Shown piece by piece: positions 24,272 to 33,004 of a stretch of 35,569 bases of DNA. The stretch comes from Hymenobacter sp. BT188. GTDB lineage: Bacteria; Bacteroidota; Bacteroidia; Cytophagales; Hymenobacteraceae. The position numbers and the translations under genes were made by a program. The DNA is taken from positions 1 to 35,569 of the forward strand of contig NZ_JACSCW010000011.1 in assembly GCF_014333585.1 (NCBI RefSeq), written 5' to 3'. A model generated the notes under the pieces. The model ran no database searches and was not told the origin of the DNA. It saw only the letters and a list, made by a program, of their open reading frames with translations. The number at the start of each line of letters is the position of its first letter. The first letter of the stretch is position 1.

Positions 24272-25645
24272 GTGGGTACTAACACACTTTCTCCTGTATT
24301 AGCAAGCAATGAGCACAGTATACGAAACGGGCATTATACTGATCCCAACAAATCCCTCAAGCTGGGTATATGGCTGTATTTTATCCTGTTGATTTTTGAA
24401 GGTGCCCTTCGCAAATGGATATTTCCGGGGTTAGCAAATCCTTTGCTTATTATTCGAGACCCCATTGCGCTCTGGCTAGTAGGAACTGCCTGGCGCAGGG
24501 GTTTGCTTCCTCAGAATTTCTTTTTGAGCGGTATGGTTTTAGTTGGGGTTACGGGGATATACACGGCTGTTTTAGCAGGCCATGGCAATTTGTATGTAGC
24601 TCTCTTTGGAGCACGAGCGCTTCTGATTCACTTCCCTCTAATATTTGTAATAGGGAGCATATTCGCCTATGAAGACGTATTGAAACTTGGTCGAGCACTT
24701 CTTTGGCTTGTTCCACCAATGACTATTCTTATAGCGTTGCAATTCTATAGCCCCCAATCTGCTTTAGTTAATAGAGGGGTAGGTGGCGACTTAGCCGGAG
24801 CTGGTTTTGGTGGTGCCTTAGGCTATTTCCGCCCGCCGGGCACCTTCTCTTTTACTAATGGCACCACTTTGTTTTATCAACTTGCAGCCACCTTTATTCT
24901 TTTCTTCTTAGTACACCCAACTCGAGTAAATCGCTTGGCACTTGTAAGTGCCACTATAGGCCTTCTGGCAGCTATTCCTTTATCAATTAGTCGTGCACTA
25001 TTTTTTCAGGTAGTTGTAAGCGTCATATTTCTGCTTTTTGCGATGACGCGTAACCCTAAGTTTATATTACGCATACTTGGGGCAGTTGTAATATCTGTGC
25101 TTATCATAGCCGTATTAAGTGAGCTTAGTTTCTTTCAGACTTCGATTGAAGTATTTATGGCTCGCTTTACCGAGGCAAATGAGCAGGAGGGGGGCTTGGT
25201 GGATGGGGTACTAGGTGAACGTTATTTGGGGTGGATGGCAGCCGCTTTATTTAGCTCATTTGATGTGCCATTACTGGGCAACGGCTTAGGTATTGCGACG
25301 AATGTGGCGGTCGCGGTCCTGACCGACCCCATCATGCAGGCTAAAGTCAGAGGTATACCTGATGAGGAATGGGGCCGCACGATTTCTGAATTAGGTCCTA
25401 TATTAGGATTATTGGTAATATTTCTTCGCCTTGGGCTGACCTTCAAAATTGCCTTGGCCTGCTTTCGCAGGCTTGCAGTTAAAGACCTGCTACCTTGGAT
25501 GTTATTGAGTTTTGGTTCCTTATCGCTCCTGCAGGCTCAATGGGCTCAGCCGACATCTTTGGGTTTTTGCACTCTTATTGGGGGACTCATGATAGCATCA
25601 CTCAGTCCTCCCTTGCCACTAAAAGGCGCGTTAATTATTGAATAA
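24272..25645 (+). CDS. wzy: O-antigen/exopolysaccharide polymerase (Wzy-like)
   Basis: A 457-residue polytopic membrane protein with about 11 hydrophobic segments. The motif FEGALRKWIFPGL followed by IIRDPIALWLVG near residues 48-72 is remembered from Wzy-like polymerase/ligase proteins in Bacteroidota. A large periplasmic loop (about 295-370, with FTEANEQEGGLVDGVLGERYLG) lies between helices, as in Wzy. It would join repeat units flipped by the Wzx-like protein. GTG at 24272 is the likely start: the 5' part in this frame has the charged N-terminal segment before the first helix, and the next in-frame Met is far inside. A decayed duplicate of its C-terminal end follows at 25696. Confidence 0.82.
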   Translation: MGTNTLSPVLASNEHSIRNGHYTDPNKSLKLGIWLYFILLIFEGALRKWIFPGLANPLLIIRDPIALWLVGTAWRRGLLPQNFFLSGMVLVGVTGIYTAVLAGHGNLYVALFGARALLIHFPLIFVIGSIFAYEDVLKLGRALLWLVPPMTILIALQFYSPQSALVNRGVGGDLAGAGFGGALGYFRPPGTFSFTNGTTLFYQLAATFILFFLVHPTRVNRLALVSATIGLLAAIPLSISRALFFQVVVSVIFLLFAMTRNPKFILRILGAVVISVLIIAVLSELSFFQTSIEVFMARFTEANEQEGGLVDGVLGERYLGWMAAALFSSFDVPLLGNGLGIATNVAVAVLTDPIMQAKVRGIPDEEWGRTISELGPILGLLVIFLRLGLTFKIALACFRRLAVKDLLPWMLLSFGSLSLLQAQWAQPTSLGFCTLIGGLMIASLSPPLPLKGALIIE

Positions 25646-25695
25646 GTTACTGAACTAACGAGTATTGAGGTGTTAAGAGCTTAAGTTGCGTAAAC

Positions 25696-25836
25696 CTACT
25701 TTCCCAGATGTTGTTGAGCTTGGGCCTGTTATTCGTTTCTCAGAGTGGATAGTCGCAGCCGACTTCTTTAGGTTTTAGCGCCTTATTTGACGTCCTAGTG
25801 GTGGTTTCAATGCGAAGACCTAGTAGACAACAATAA
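25696..25836 (+). pseudogene. Relic of a second Wzy-like C-terminus
   Basis: Translation from 25696 reads LLSQMLLSLGLLFVSQSG, an in-frame TAG, then SQPTSLGFSALFDVLVVV, ending at TAA 25834-25836. The end of the intact polymerase reads LLPWMLLSFGSLSLLQAQWA and then QPTSLGFCTLIGGL. The match (LL..MLLS.G.L, then QPTSLGF..L) is recognisable at both DNA and protein level but diverged, so this is a remnant of a paralogue or an older duplicate rather than a fresh copy. It fills most of the 234-bp gap before the next glycosyltransferase. Confidence 0.7.
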
Positions 25837-25879
25837 GTCTGTAGATATTATGAAAAATTGGACGCTACAAGAGTAGGTT

Positions 25880-27052
25880 GTGAAAATAGTTTTCCTCACA
25901 CACCCAACATTTCTTGGTCACCAAAGCATGCCCCGCTTTGCCCACATGTTAGCCCAAGGCATGAGCTCCCGGGGACATGACATAGAAACATGGTCACCAG
26001 GCCCTCGATTTAGTCGTCTTCCGGCACCAAAACCGGCTCAAAAGTGGCTTGGGTATATTGATCAGTATATTGTTTTTCCAAACGAAATGCGGCAACGCAT
26101 ACAGTTGTCCTCCGGTAGCACGCTTTTTGTTTTCACGGACCACGCCTTGGGCCCTTGGGTACCACTAGTGGCAAATAGACCACATGTTATTCATTGCCAT
26201 GACTTCTTAGCACAGCGGTCAGCATTAGGCGAAATTCCTGAAAACCCAACCAGTTGGACGGGACGTTGCTACCAGGCTTATATCCGCCGTGGGTACTCAC
26301 GGGGCAAGCATTTTATCTCCGTTTCTCAAAATACTCGGCGGGACTTACATCGCTTTCTTCCAGCCCCGCCACTTTACTCTGAGGTAGTATACAACGGCCT
26401 GAATCAACAGTTCACCGTCCAAGATGTGTCTAAGGCTAAAAAAGCCTTAAGCGACGCTACGGGGCTTGATTTGAGAGCGGGCTCCTTACTACACGTAGGG
26501 GGCAATCAGTGGTATAAAAACCGAGTTGGTATTTTAGCGCTGTATGAGGCCTGGCGCAACCTGGGGGGTCTGAAGTTGCCTTTACTTCTAATTGGCAAGG
26601 CGCCTCACGAAGAATTAATAGAAAAATGGAGTAGCTCAGCTTACAAAAATTCTATTCACTGGCGTATAGGCATGGCCGATGAACTAGTTCGAAAGGCTTA
26701 TGCCAGCGCAACGGCTTTGCTTTTTCCGTCCTTCGCGGAAGGCTTTAGCTGGCCTGTTGCCGAGGCAATGGCCTCGGGCTGCCCGTTAATTACCACTGGG
26801 GAGAGTCCCATGACCGAAGTGGGCGGTGATGCTGCCTTCTACCTTTCACGGTGTCCAACTCAAAGCACTACGAGTGCCTGGGCAAGGAGTGGGGCACAGG
26901 TTATTGAGCGAGTAGTAAATCTATCGCAGCCTGAGCGTGCCGCAGTTGTGAAAGCTGGATTAGCTAATGCGGATAGGTTTAATACGGATACGGCATTGAA
27001 TCAAATAGAGGCCATTTATCAGACTGTGCTGGAAACATTTTGGAGGGCATGA
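25880..27052 (+). CDS. GT4 family glycosyltransferase
   Basis: A 390-residue GT-B enzyme starting with GTG (MKIVFLTHPTFLGHQSMPRF). The acceptor domain contains WLGYIDQYIVFP and VIHCHDFLAQRSALGEIPE. The nucleotide-sugar domain contains LLHVGGNQWYKNR (about residue 195) and the E-x7-E motif in SFAEGFSWPVAEAMASGCPLI. It is a clear paralogue of the gene at 27236, sharing WLGY.D...VFP, CHD.LA.RS.LG, the LHVG.N...KNR loop and EGF.WPV.EA. Its stop overlaps the start of a truncated glycosyltransferase (ATGA at 27049-27052). Confidence 0.9.
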   Translation: MKIVFLTHPTFLGHQSMPRFAHMLAQGMSSRGHDIETWSPGPRFSRLPAPKPAQKWLGYIDQYIVFPNEMRQRIQLSSGSTLFVFTDHALGPWVPLVANRPHVIHCHDFLAQRSALGEIPENPTSWTGRCYQAYIRRGYSRGKHFISVSQNTRRDLHRFLPAPPLYSEVVYNGLNQQFTVQDVSKAKKALSDATGLDLRAGSLLHVGGNQWYKNRVGILALYEAWRNLGGLKLPLLLIGKAPHEELIEKWSSSAYKNSIHWRIGMADELVRKAYASATALLFPSFAEGFSWPVAEAMASGCPLITTGESPMTEVGGDAAFYLSRCPTQSTTSAWARSGAQVIERVVNLSQPERAAVVKAGLANADRFNTDTALNQIEAIYQTVLETFWRA

Positions 27053-27222
27053 AGCTACTTTACGTTATCGCTAGCATGCCTCCCAAGCAAGGTGGTGGAT
27101 ACCAAGCTGTGCGTACCATCGTTGCGGACTCAGCCCACCGAAGCGTCCAGGATAAAGTTGTAAGCTTAGGTGCCCCAACTGTTTCCTGGGTTCAGACAGA
27201 AACTACTGTGACCTATTACTAA
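27049..27222 (+). pseudogene. Truncated N-terminus of a GT4-like glycosyltransferase
   Basis: A 57-residue open frame starting MKLLYVIASMPPKQGGGYQA at an ATGA overlap with the previous gene. The first 25 residues closely parallel the enzyme at 30364 (NVLRVIASMDPAHGGPSQGIRN): a first beta strand, then a Gly-rich donor/acceptor loop. After about 30 residues family resemblance fades, and the frame stops only 13 bp before the next start. There is no room for the rest of a 380-420 residue protein, so it is a truncated relic, although the frame is still translatable and could yield a short peptide. Confidence 0.75.
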
Positions 27223-27235
27223 GTAACCCAGCCTA

Positions 27236-28378
27236 ATGAAAATTATACTAATTGGCAATTACTCTCTGGATCGGCTAGAAAGCATGGATCGGTTTGCGCA
27301 AATGCTCGCTAGTGGTTTTCGCCAAGCTGGGATTACTACGGAAATTTGGCGTCCAGTGCCAGTTTTTGCAGCTGGAAGACTTTCTACAACTACAGGGTAT
27401 CGTAAGTGGCTTGGCTATCTTGATAAATGGCTTGTGTTTCCTGTAATTTTATGTTGGCGGTTACGTGGAAAAGCAATAGCCAAAGCTGACGTATATTTTC
27501 ATATCTGCGACCATGCCAACGCACCATACCTTCAGTATTTGGACCGTAAGCGCACGGCCATCACTTGTCATGATGTTTTGGCTATCCGTAGCAGTTTAGG
27601 ATATACGGGTACTCACGTCTCAACGTCTTTCTTCGGCAATTTTCTGCAGAAATACATATTCCACTATTTGAGCCGAGCCCAGCGTCTTGCCTCTGTTTCT
27701 AAGTTTACTCTTCAACAGTTAACAACTTTAGGTGCTCCTCGTTATCCCGACCACTCAACTAATTGGCAGGTTATACCGAACGCGTTCAATGCTGATTTTA
27801 CGCCCCTGCCTTTAAAAGAATGTAACGTTTTATTAACCCAGGCCGGTGTAACATCCTCGACCCCTTTCATTCTCCACGTTGGCTCAAATGAACCGCGCAA
27901 AAACCGAACTTTACTTTTAGACATGGTCCATATCCTTGGTAATCGATGGACAGGCAATATTTGCTTCGCTGGCGAAACTCCCGACCACGAGCTGTTGTCT
28001 CGTATCGATTCACTGGGTTTACACGAACGAATTCTGTGTGTCGTGAAGCCGGAGCATGCTGTGCTTGTGGCCCTCTACAGTGCTTGCGAAGCTTTCGTCT
28101 TTCCTTCTTACGCTGAAGGCTTTGGCTGGCCGGTTATTGAGGCCCAGGCCTGCGGAGCACCTGTGATTGCGAGCGATATAGAACCCATGCCCGAAGTAAG
28201 CGGGGGGGCAGCTATACACGCGGATCCTTCTGATCCGGAGGCATTTGCAGAAGCTCTACTCTCGCTTCAGCAGCCCGATAAACGAGCAGAGTTGGTGCAA
28301 CAGGGATTTATAAATTGCCGCCGTTTTAGACTAAATAACATAATTCAAATGTATCTTGATTTATTCGAGTTAGATTAA
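27236..28378 (+). CDS. GT4 family glycosyltransferase, paralogue of the gene at 25880
   Basis: A 380-residue GT-B enzyme (MKIILIGNYSLDRLESMDRF) with WLGYLDKWLVFP and ITCHDVLAIRSSLGYTGT in the acceptor domain, ILHVGSNEPRKNRTLLL in the donor domain, and EGFGWPVIEAQACGAPVIAS as the E-x7-E catalytic region. The relation to the gene at 25880 is strong in layout and motifs but the sequences have clearly diverged, so the two probably add different or successive sugars. The start is only 13 bp after the truncated relic. It is followed by a 118-bp AT-rich gap. Confidence 0.9.
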   Translation: MKIILIGNYSLDRLESMDRFAQMLASGFRQAGITTEIWRPVPVFAAGRLSTTTGYRKWLGYLDKWLVFPVILCWRLRGKAIAKADVYFHICDHANAPYLQYLDRKRTAITCHDVLAIRSSLGYTGTHVSTSFFGNFLQKYIFHYLSRAQRLASVSKFTLQQLTTLGAPRYPDHSTNWQVIPNAFNADFTPLPLKECNVLLTQAGVTSSTPFILHVGSNEPRKNRTLLLDMVHILGNRWTGNICFAGETPDHELLSRIDSLGLHERILCVVKPEHAVLVALYSACEAFVFPSYAEGFGWPVIEAQACGAPVIASDIEPMPEVSGGAAIHADPSDPEAFAEALLSLQQPDKRAELVQQGFINCRRFRLNNIIQMYLDLFELD

Positions 28379-28496
28379 TACTGATACTTGGTATGTAGTA
28401 CCAGCAAACTAATTATTGTAGCTTTATAATAAAATCCTGTAAGTTGGAATACAGTTTTGATCAAACTTTTATTGAGAATTTTATTCTGAATTAACA

Positions 28497-30308
28497 ATGT
28501 GTGGAATAGTTGGACAGGTGTGTTTTAACAAGCAGAGGGTGGCTCTCCCTCAACTTAATTTACTTCATCACCGAGGGCCTGATGGCAGTGGGGAATGGAC
28601 TAACAAAAATGGCAGTATTTATTTAGGCCACACAAGATTAGCAATTTTAGAGCCCACCCCGGCAGGAAAACAGCCCATGGTGAATGCTTCAAAACGCTAC
28701 ACCATTACGTTTAATGGCGAAATATATAATCATCTGCAGTTACGCAGTTTGCTGCCTGGCATAAATTGGCGCGGTAATTCAGATACAGAGACATTAGTTG
28801 AACTGATGGCTGCAAAGGGGCTGGCGGGATTAGGTACTCTAAAAGGCATGTTCGCTTTTGCGCTACATGACAGCGAAGATGACTCGGTTCTATTAGTACG
28901 CGACCGTATGGGCATTAAGCCCTTATGGTATCGGTGCCAGGATACTTCCATACAATTTTCGTCCGAAATACGAGTACTGCTAGAGGCAGAGAAAACGCAA
29001 CTTACGGACGCTGCGCTAAGTGAATACATAAGTTTCGGCAGGCTACCTGAATCAGGAGAAATCGTCGCGGGTGTTCAACCTGTTTCTCCTGGTAGTTGGA
29101 TTAAAATCAAAGGAGGCGAAGGCACTTGCGCACATGACCGTATCGCCAAAGGTACTTGGTGGCCGGAAGCAGCTGACTTCAAACCTAAACTCAAAAATCG
29201 GCAGGAATGGGTAGCGGAAGTTAATAAGCTGGTTAGTACGGCCGTTGAAGAGCATCTCATTTCTGATGTGGGGGTTGGAGCCTTTTTGAGCGGTGGCATT
29301 GACTCCAGTATTGTAACCCTGATTGCAGGCAAACTTTTAGGTCGTAGGCTGCAAACCTTTACCATTGGATTCCCGCAGAAAACTTTTGATGAGCGTTCCA
29401 TTGCCCGAGTAGTAGCTAAGAAAGCTGGCTCTGAGCATACCGAATTGGAAATCCAGCCTGAAGCGTGTTTAACCTGGGTCAAGGAAGCCGTAGTTAGTCT
29501 TGATTTGCCTTCCGTTGACGCAATCAATACCTATATCGTGTCGAAAGCAGTAAGGGATTGTGGATTAAAGGTTGCCTTATCAGGGCTGGGAGGAGACGAA
29601 CTGTTCGGCGGCTATCCAAGCTTTCGTAGCGTTCCGTGGCTTCGTTTGCTCGATGTTGCCCCGTCTATCAGCCGGCAATTGATCCGTGCTTTACCGCGGA
29701 GTATAAAGCAAAAACTGGGGGGTATACCTGACTTTTCAACGCCTAATTTAACCAGTGCTCGGCGCCGTTTTACTTCGGTGAGCAGCCTTAAGCAAATGGG
29801 GCTTACTAGCGGAGTTCCAATTATCCCGCCCCCCCCATTCCATTTAGATACGATGGGGAAGATATCCTGGGCAGAGATCTACGGCTACATGGTTCCCATG
29901 CTACTCCGGGATAGTGACCAGATGAGTATGGCAGTAGGCCTTGAAATCCGGGTTCCTTTCTTGGACCATTGTTTGGTAGAAGCCGTCTTAGGTTGCCCTC
30001 AAAAGTATAAAGCCGGGCCGGGTATAAAGCCTTTACTCGTTGAAGCATTTCGCTCAGAATTGCCGCAGGAGGTATACAATCGACCTAAACAAGGGTTCGC
30101 CTTGCCAATGGATGAATGGCTGCGGGGACCATTATCTGATTTCCTAAACGAGGGTATAACAGCCGCCGCGGATTCGCTCTCGCTCTCGGAGCCTTTACAA
30201 CTACTTGAAAGCTTTCACAAAGGCCATCTACACTGGGCCAGGGTGTGGAATTGGAGCGTACTAGGGCACTGGTTAGGTCGAAAATCAAATGCTGCCGGCC
30301 CCCTTTAG
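28497..30308 (+). CDS. Asparagine synthase-type glutamine amidotransferase
   Basis: A 603-residue class II amidotransferase of the AsnB family. The N-terminal glutaminase uses Cys2 (MCGIVG) with HHRGPDG (24-30) and NGEIYN (73-78). The synthetase domain has the PP-loop SGGIDSS (265-271), LSGLGGDELFGGY and a C-terminal DSDQMSMAVGLEIRVPFLD. All expected motifs are present. Within a run of exopolysaccharide genes its likely job is amidating a carboxyl group, for example of a uronic acid residue, using glutamine nitrogen and ATP, rather than making free asparagine. Housekeeping asparagine synthesis cannot be excluded. A 55-bp gap separates it from the next glycosyltransferase. Confidence 0.9.
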   Translation: MCGIVGQVCFNKQRVALPQLNLLHHRGPDGSGEWTNKNGSIYLGHTRLAILEPTPAGKQPMVNASKRYTITFNGEIYNHLQLRSLLPGINWRGNSDTETLVELMAAKGLAGLGTLKGMFAFALHDSEDDSVLLVRDRMGIKPLWYRCQDTSIQFSSEIRVLLEAEKTQLTDAALSEYISFGRLPESGEIVAGVQPVSPGSWIKIKGGEGTCAHDRIAKGTWWPEAADFKPKLKNRQEWVAEVNKLVSTAVEEHLISDVGVGAFLSGGIDSSIVTLIAGKLLGRRLQTFTIGFPQKTFDERSIARVVAKKAGSEHTELEIQPEACLTWVKEAVVSLDLPSVDAINTYIVSKAVRDCGLKVALSGLGGDELFGGYPSFRSVPWLRLLDVAPSISRQLIRALPRSIKQKLGGIPDFSTPNLTSARRRFTSVSSLKQMGLTSGVPIIPPPPFHLDTMGKISWAEIYGYMVPMLLRDSDQMSMAVGLEIRVPFLDHCLVEAVLGCPQKYKAGPGIKPLLVEAFRSELPQEVYNRPKQGFALPMDEWLRGPLSDFLNEGITAAADSLSLSEPLQLLESFHKGHLHWARVWNWSVLGHWLGRKSNAAGPL

Positions 30309-30363
30309 TCGACTGATATTGAATTAAACCGAGTTTATGTAAACTCCTTTATAACTGACCAAT

Positions 30364-31617
30364 TTGAACGTACTAAGAGTTATCGCTAGTATGGATCCTG
30401 CTCACGGAGGTCCTAGTCAAGGTATCCGAAACTCTATTCCTGAGCTGAGAAAACTATTTGTTAACACCGAAGTGGTCTGCCTAGACGACCCCTCAGCTCC
30501 TTTTGTGGGTAACGATAATTTTATAGTCCATGCTCTCGGCCCCGGAAAAGGTCCGTGGCACTATAGCCCGACACTTGTTCCCTGGCTCTTGGCTAATTTA
30601 GGTCGTTTTGATATAGTAATTGTGCATGGACTCTGGCTATACCATAGTTACGCAGTTCCTAAGGCCTTAAATATTCATAAAACCCGTCTTCGGCTTAATT
30701 CGGAGAAAGAAGCTCCCAAGCTCTTTATCATGCCTCACGGCATGCTGGATCCCTACTTCCAAAAAGCATCCAGCCGAAGATTGAAGGCTTTACGAAATTG
30801 GGTTTATTGGAAACTAATAGAACGTAAGACTATTAATGAGTCGGATGGTGTACTATTCACCTGCCAAGAAGAGCTTCAATTGGCTCGCTTATCCTTCTGG
30901 CCTTATAAGCCTAAGAGAGAAATAAACATAAGCTATGGGATAGCCCAACCACCCCCCTTTGTACCAGCTCTTACCAATGCCTTTTTGGAGCGCTGCCCAG
31001 AAGTCAAGAGCCGCCCTTACATTCTTTTTCTTAGCCGAATAAATGAAAAAAAAGGCGTTGACTTATTAATTACAGCTTATGGTGAGGCACTCACTAGAAG
31101 ACTGGAAAAGAGGGAATGGTTGGATAATAAAGAGAATAGAAACCCTGAACAACACCTTTGCCTTTTCTCGGAATTGCCCGCTTTAGTGATTGCGGGACCA
31201 GGCCTTGAAAGCCCTTATGGCCACGCTATGCGTCAACTAGCTGCTACGATACCTGTACCTACTATTTTCTTTCCCGGAATGCTTACTGGAGACGCTAAGT
31301 GGGGGGCCTTTTACGGGTGCGAGGCCTTTATCCTACCGAGTCATCAAGAAAACTTTGGTATAGCTGTCGTTGAAGCACTAGCTTGCAGTAAGCCTGTATT
31401 GATTTCCAACCAAGTCAATATCTGGCGAGAAATTGAAGCAGCAGGTGCTGGTCTAGTAGCAGATGATACCTTGGAAGGAACACGCTCTCTGCTGGAGAAT
31501 TGGTGTGAATTAACTGAATCAGAGAAAGGCGTAATGGAAAAACGATGCCTACTAACTTATCGTAATCATTTCGCTGTAGAACAAGCAGCGGTAAAAATGA
31601 GGGAAGCACTACATTAA
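30364..31617 (+). CDS. GT4 family glycosyltransferase
   Basis: A 417-residue GT-B enzyme. The TTG start at 30364 gives NVLRVIASMDPAHGGPSQG, which contains the required first beta strand; starting at the first ATG (30391) would remove it. The relic at 27049 has the same N-terminus, supporting this choice. The donor domain contains PYILFLSRINEKKGVDLLI and an E-x7-E region HQENFGIAVVEALACSKPVL. A charged insert of about 25 residues (RRLEKREWLDNKENRNPEQH, about 240-260) lies between the first donor-domain strand and VIAGPG. It is the last gene of the large rightward cluster. Confidence 0.88.
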   Translation: MNVLRVIASMDPAHGGPSQGIRNSIPELRKLFVNTEVVCLDDPSAPFVGNDNFIVHALGPGKGPWHYSPTLVPWLLANLGRFDIVIVHGLWLYHSYAVPKALNIHKTRLRLNSEKEAPKLFIMPHGMLDPYFQKASSRRLKALRNWVYWKLIERKTINESDGVLFTCQEELQLARLSFWPYKPKREINISYGIAQPPPFVPALTNAFLERCPEVKSRPYILFLSRINEKKGVDLLITAYGEALTRRLEKREWLDNKENRNPEQHLCLFSELPALVIAGPGLESPYGHAMRQLAATIPVPTIFFPGMLTGDAKWGAFYGCEAFILPSHQENFGIAVVEALACSKPVLISNQVNIWREIEAAGAGLVADDTLEGTRSLLENWCELTESEKGVMEKRCLLTYRNHFAVEQAAVKMREALH

Positions 31618-33004
31618 ATAATCGTCTTTGTTAACTATGAATTTATTTAAATAAAAACGCCGTGCTATTTGAGGGTGCCTGAGACATAAAGTCATAATAT
31701 TAGGTTCTACAACATATATTGTATCATTATCAAGTAATATAGCCTATTCGCTTTGAGTGAATTTATTGCTTATAAAAGAGCACTATTACGTTTACTTAGG
31801 GAAGCTTTTACGCCTCTCCACCTGCTTTGTTCAGGCAACTCCTTGCTTCACTTTTGAAATGTCAAATAATTTAGCGGTTGCAAGAGTAGAGCCAGTAGCC
31901 ACCATCATAGACATTAGAAAGGCCGCAAACGGGGCCACTACTCGACGCGGCAACTAAAAGCGAGTACCTCAGCCTATTTGCCAAAGACGCGCTGCTAAAA
32001 GCTCTTTCGCGCTGTCTCGGCTAACCGAGAAGCAAGGCCTTGGATCATTTGCATCAACTGCTCTGCCTGCACTAGCAAGAAGTTACGAGAAGTAAATGGC
32101 AGCTACGACTGTCATTCTCTAGAAAGCAGCACCTTTAGAACCGATAACGGCTTTTGCGTGAAGCACCGCGTTTGGCTAAACGAAAAAAACTCACTGATGC
32201 CCTCACGGGCGTCACACTGGTTTGTAAAGGCAGTTTCCGTCCACACCCATATAGTGGCCGTTACAGAACACGCTGTTGTATTCGACAATACGCGAACATT
32301 TAGCTTCTCCAAGTGAGTAGGTTATGTCCTAAGTGTCGGTATCCATACAGGAAAGCTAGAGTGGGTACCTAAGCGGCCGTCTATGCATCCAGGCGCGCCC
32401 AAACTTACCTAAGGGCCAACCACGAACACCGGCACTACGCTAAAGTCAGTCAGTCGTCCACAGAAACGTACCTGAAGCGAGTCAGTCGAGTAGTAACTTG
32501 GCGCATTCCGCACTAGGTCCTGCCAGACTACAGGTGGTAGTTGGGCGGCTCGACGTCGTCGCACTCGCTACCGTAGGGCCCAAGGCACTAGTGCCGTAAC
32601 TAAGATGCCAAAAATCTGAGCGCGTCGTTTCGTAGAGCGGAGGATGGTGGGCGAAATGTTGTAGATCTAAAAGGGTCTATTACGAAACAAAATTTTAGGG
32701 GCAAGGGGGAGTCCAAATCCTCTTGCTCTCGTCTGGGTTCTATCCCTTAACATAGTCCTCTTTATATCCCAGCCCTCGGCACAGGTACGATTTTAACCTC
32801 TACGGCCCGATTTTGGTGCTTTTTGGGCGGGGGCTCCCGCTGTAGGGTTAAATATTGCATAAGTAAAAAGGCATGTTTTTCCTCAACGCCTTATAACTAG
32901 GGATGCTTCCGCCTAAGATTAGCGTAAGCTGTATACTAAGACTTAACGTAATATAATCGCAGAAGACGAGTATTATTACCACATTTTACTGAATACTCAT
33001 ATTG
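31618..33004. other. 1.4-kb region without a supported gene
   Basis: It separates the convergent rightward cluster and the leftward glycosyltransferase. On the plus strand, 31999-32315 is free of stops for about 105 codons and reads as plausible protein (KHRVWLNEKNSL, then WFVKAVSVHTHIVAVTEHAV) but has no start codon near its beginning; just upstream a short frame (31757-31957) ends. These could be pieces of one decayed gene of unknown family. 32320-32700 is more GC-rich than the flanks and shows no coding pattern on either strand. 32700-33000 becomes AT-rich. No tRNA, CRISPR or clear terminator was recognised. Confidence 0.45.

Noticed and set aside
29075..29527. 150-residue minus-strand frame inside the amidotransferase gene
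   Set aside because: Antisense shadow; the plus-strand protein is a complete class II amidotransferase.
32341..32600. Coding-like pattern when the sequence is read in plain reverse (not complemented)
   Set aside because: Short open runs appear but no recognisable motif; mirror reading has no biological basis and the match is compatible with chance.
32690..32760. tRNA-like stretch
   Set aside because: No cloverleaf could be formed on either strand; the T-loop-like GGTTC is not paired with a proper stem.
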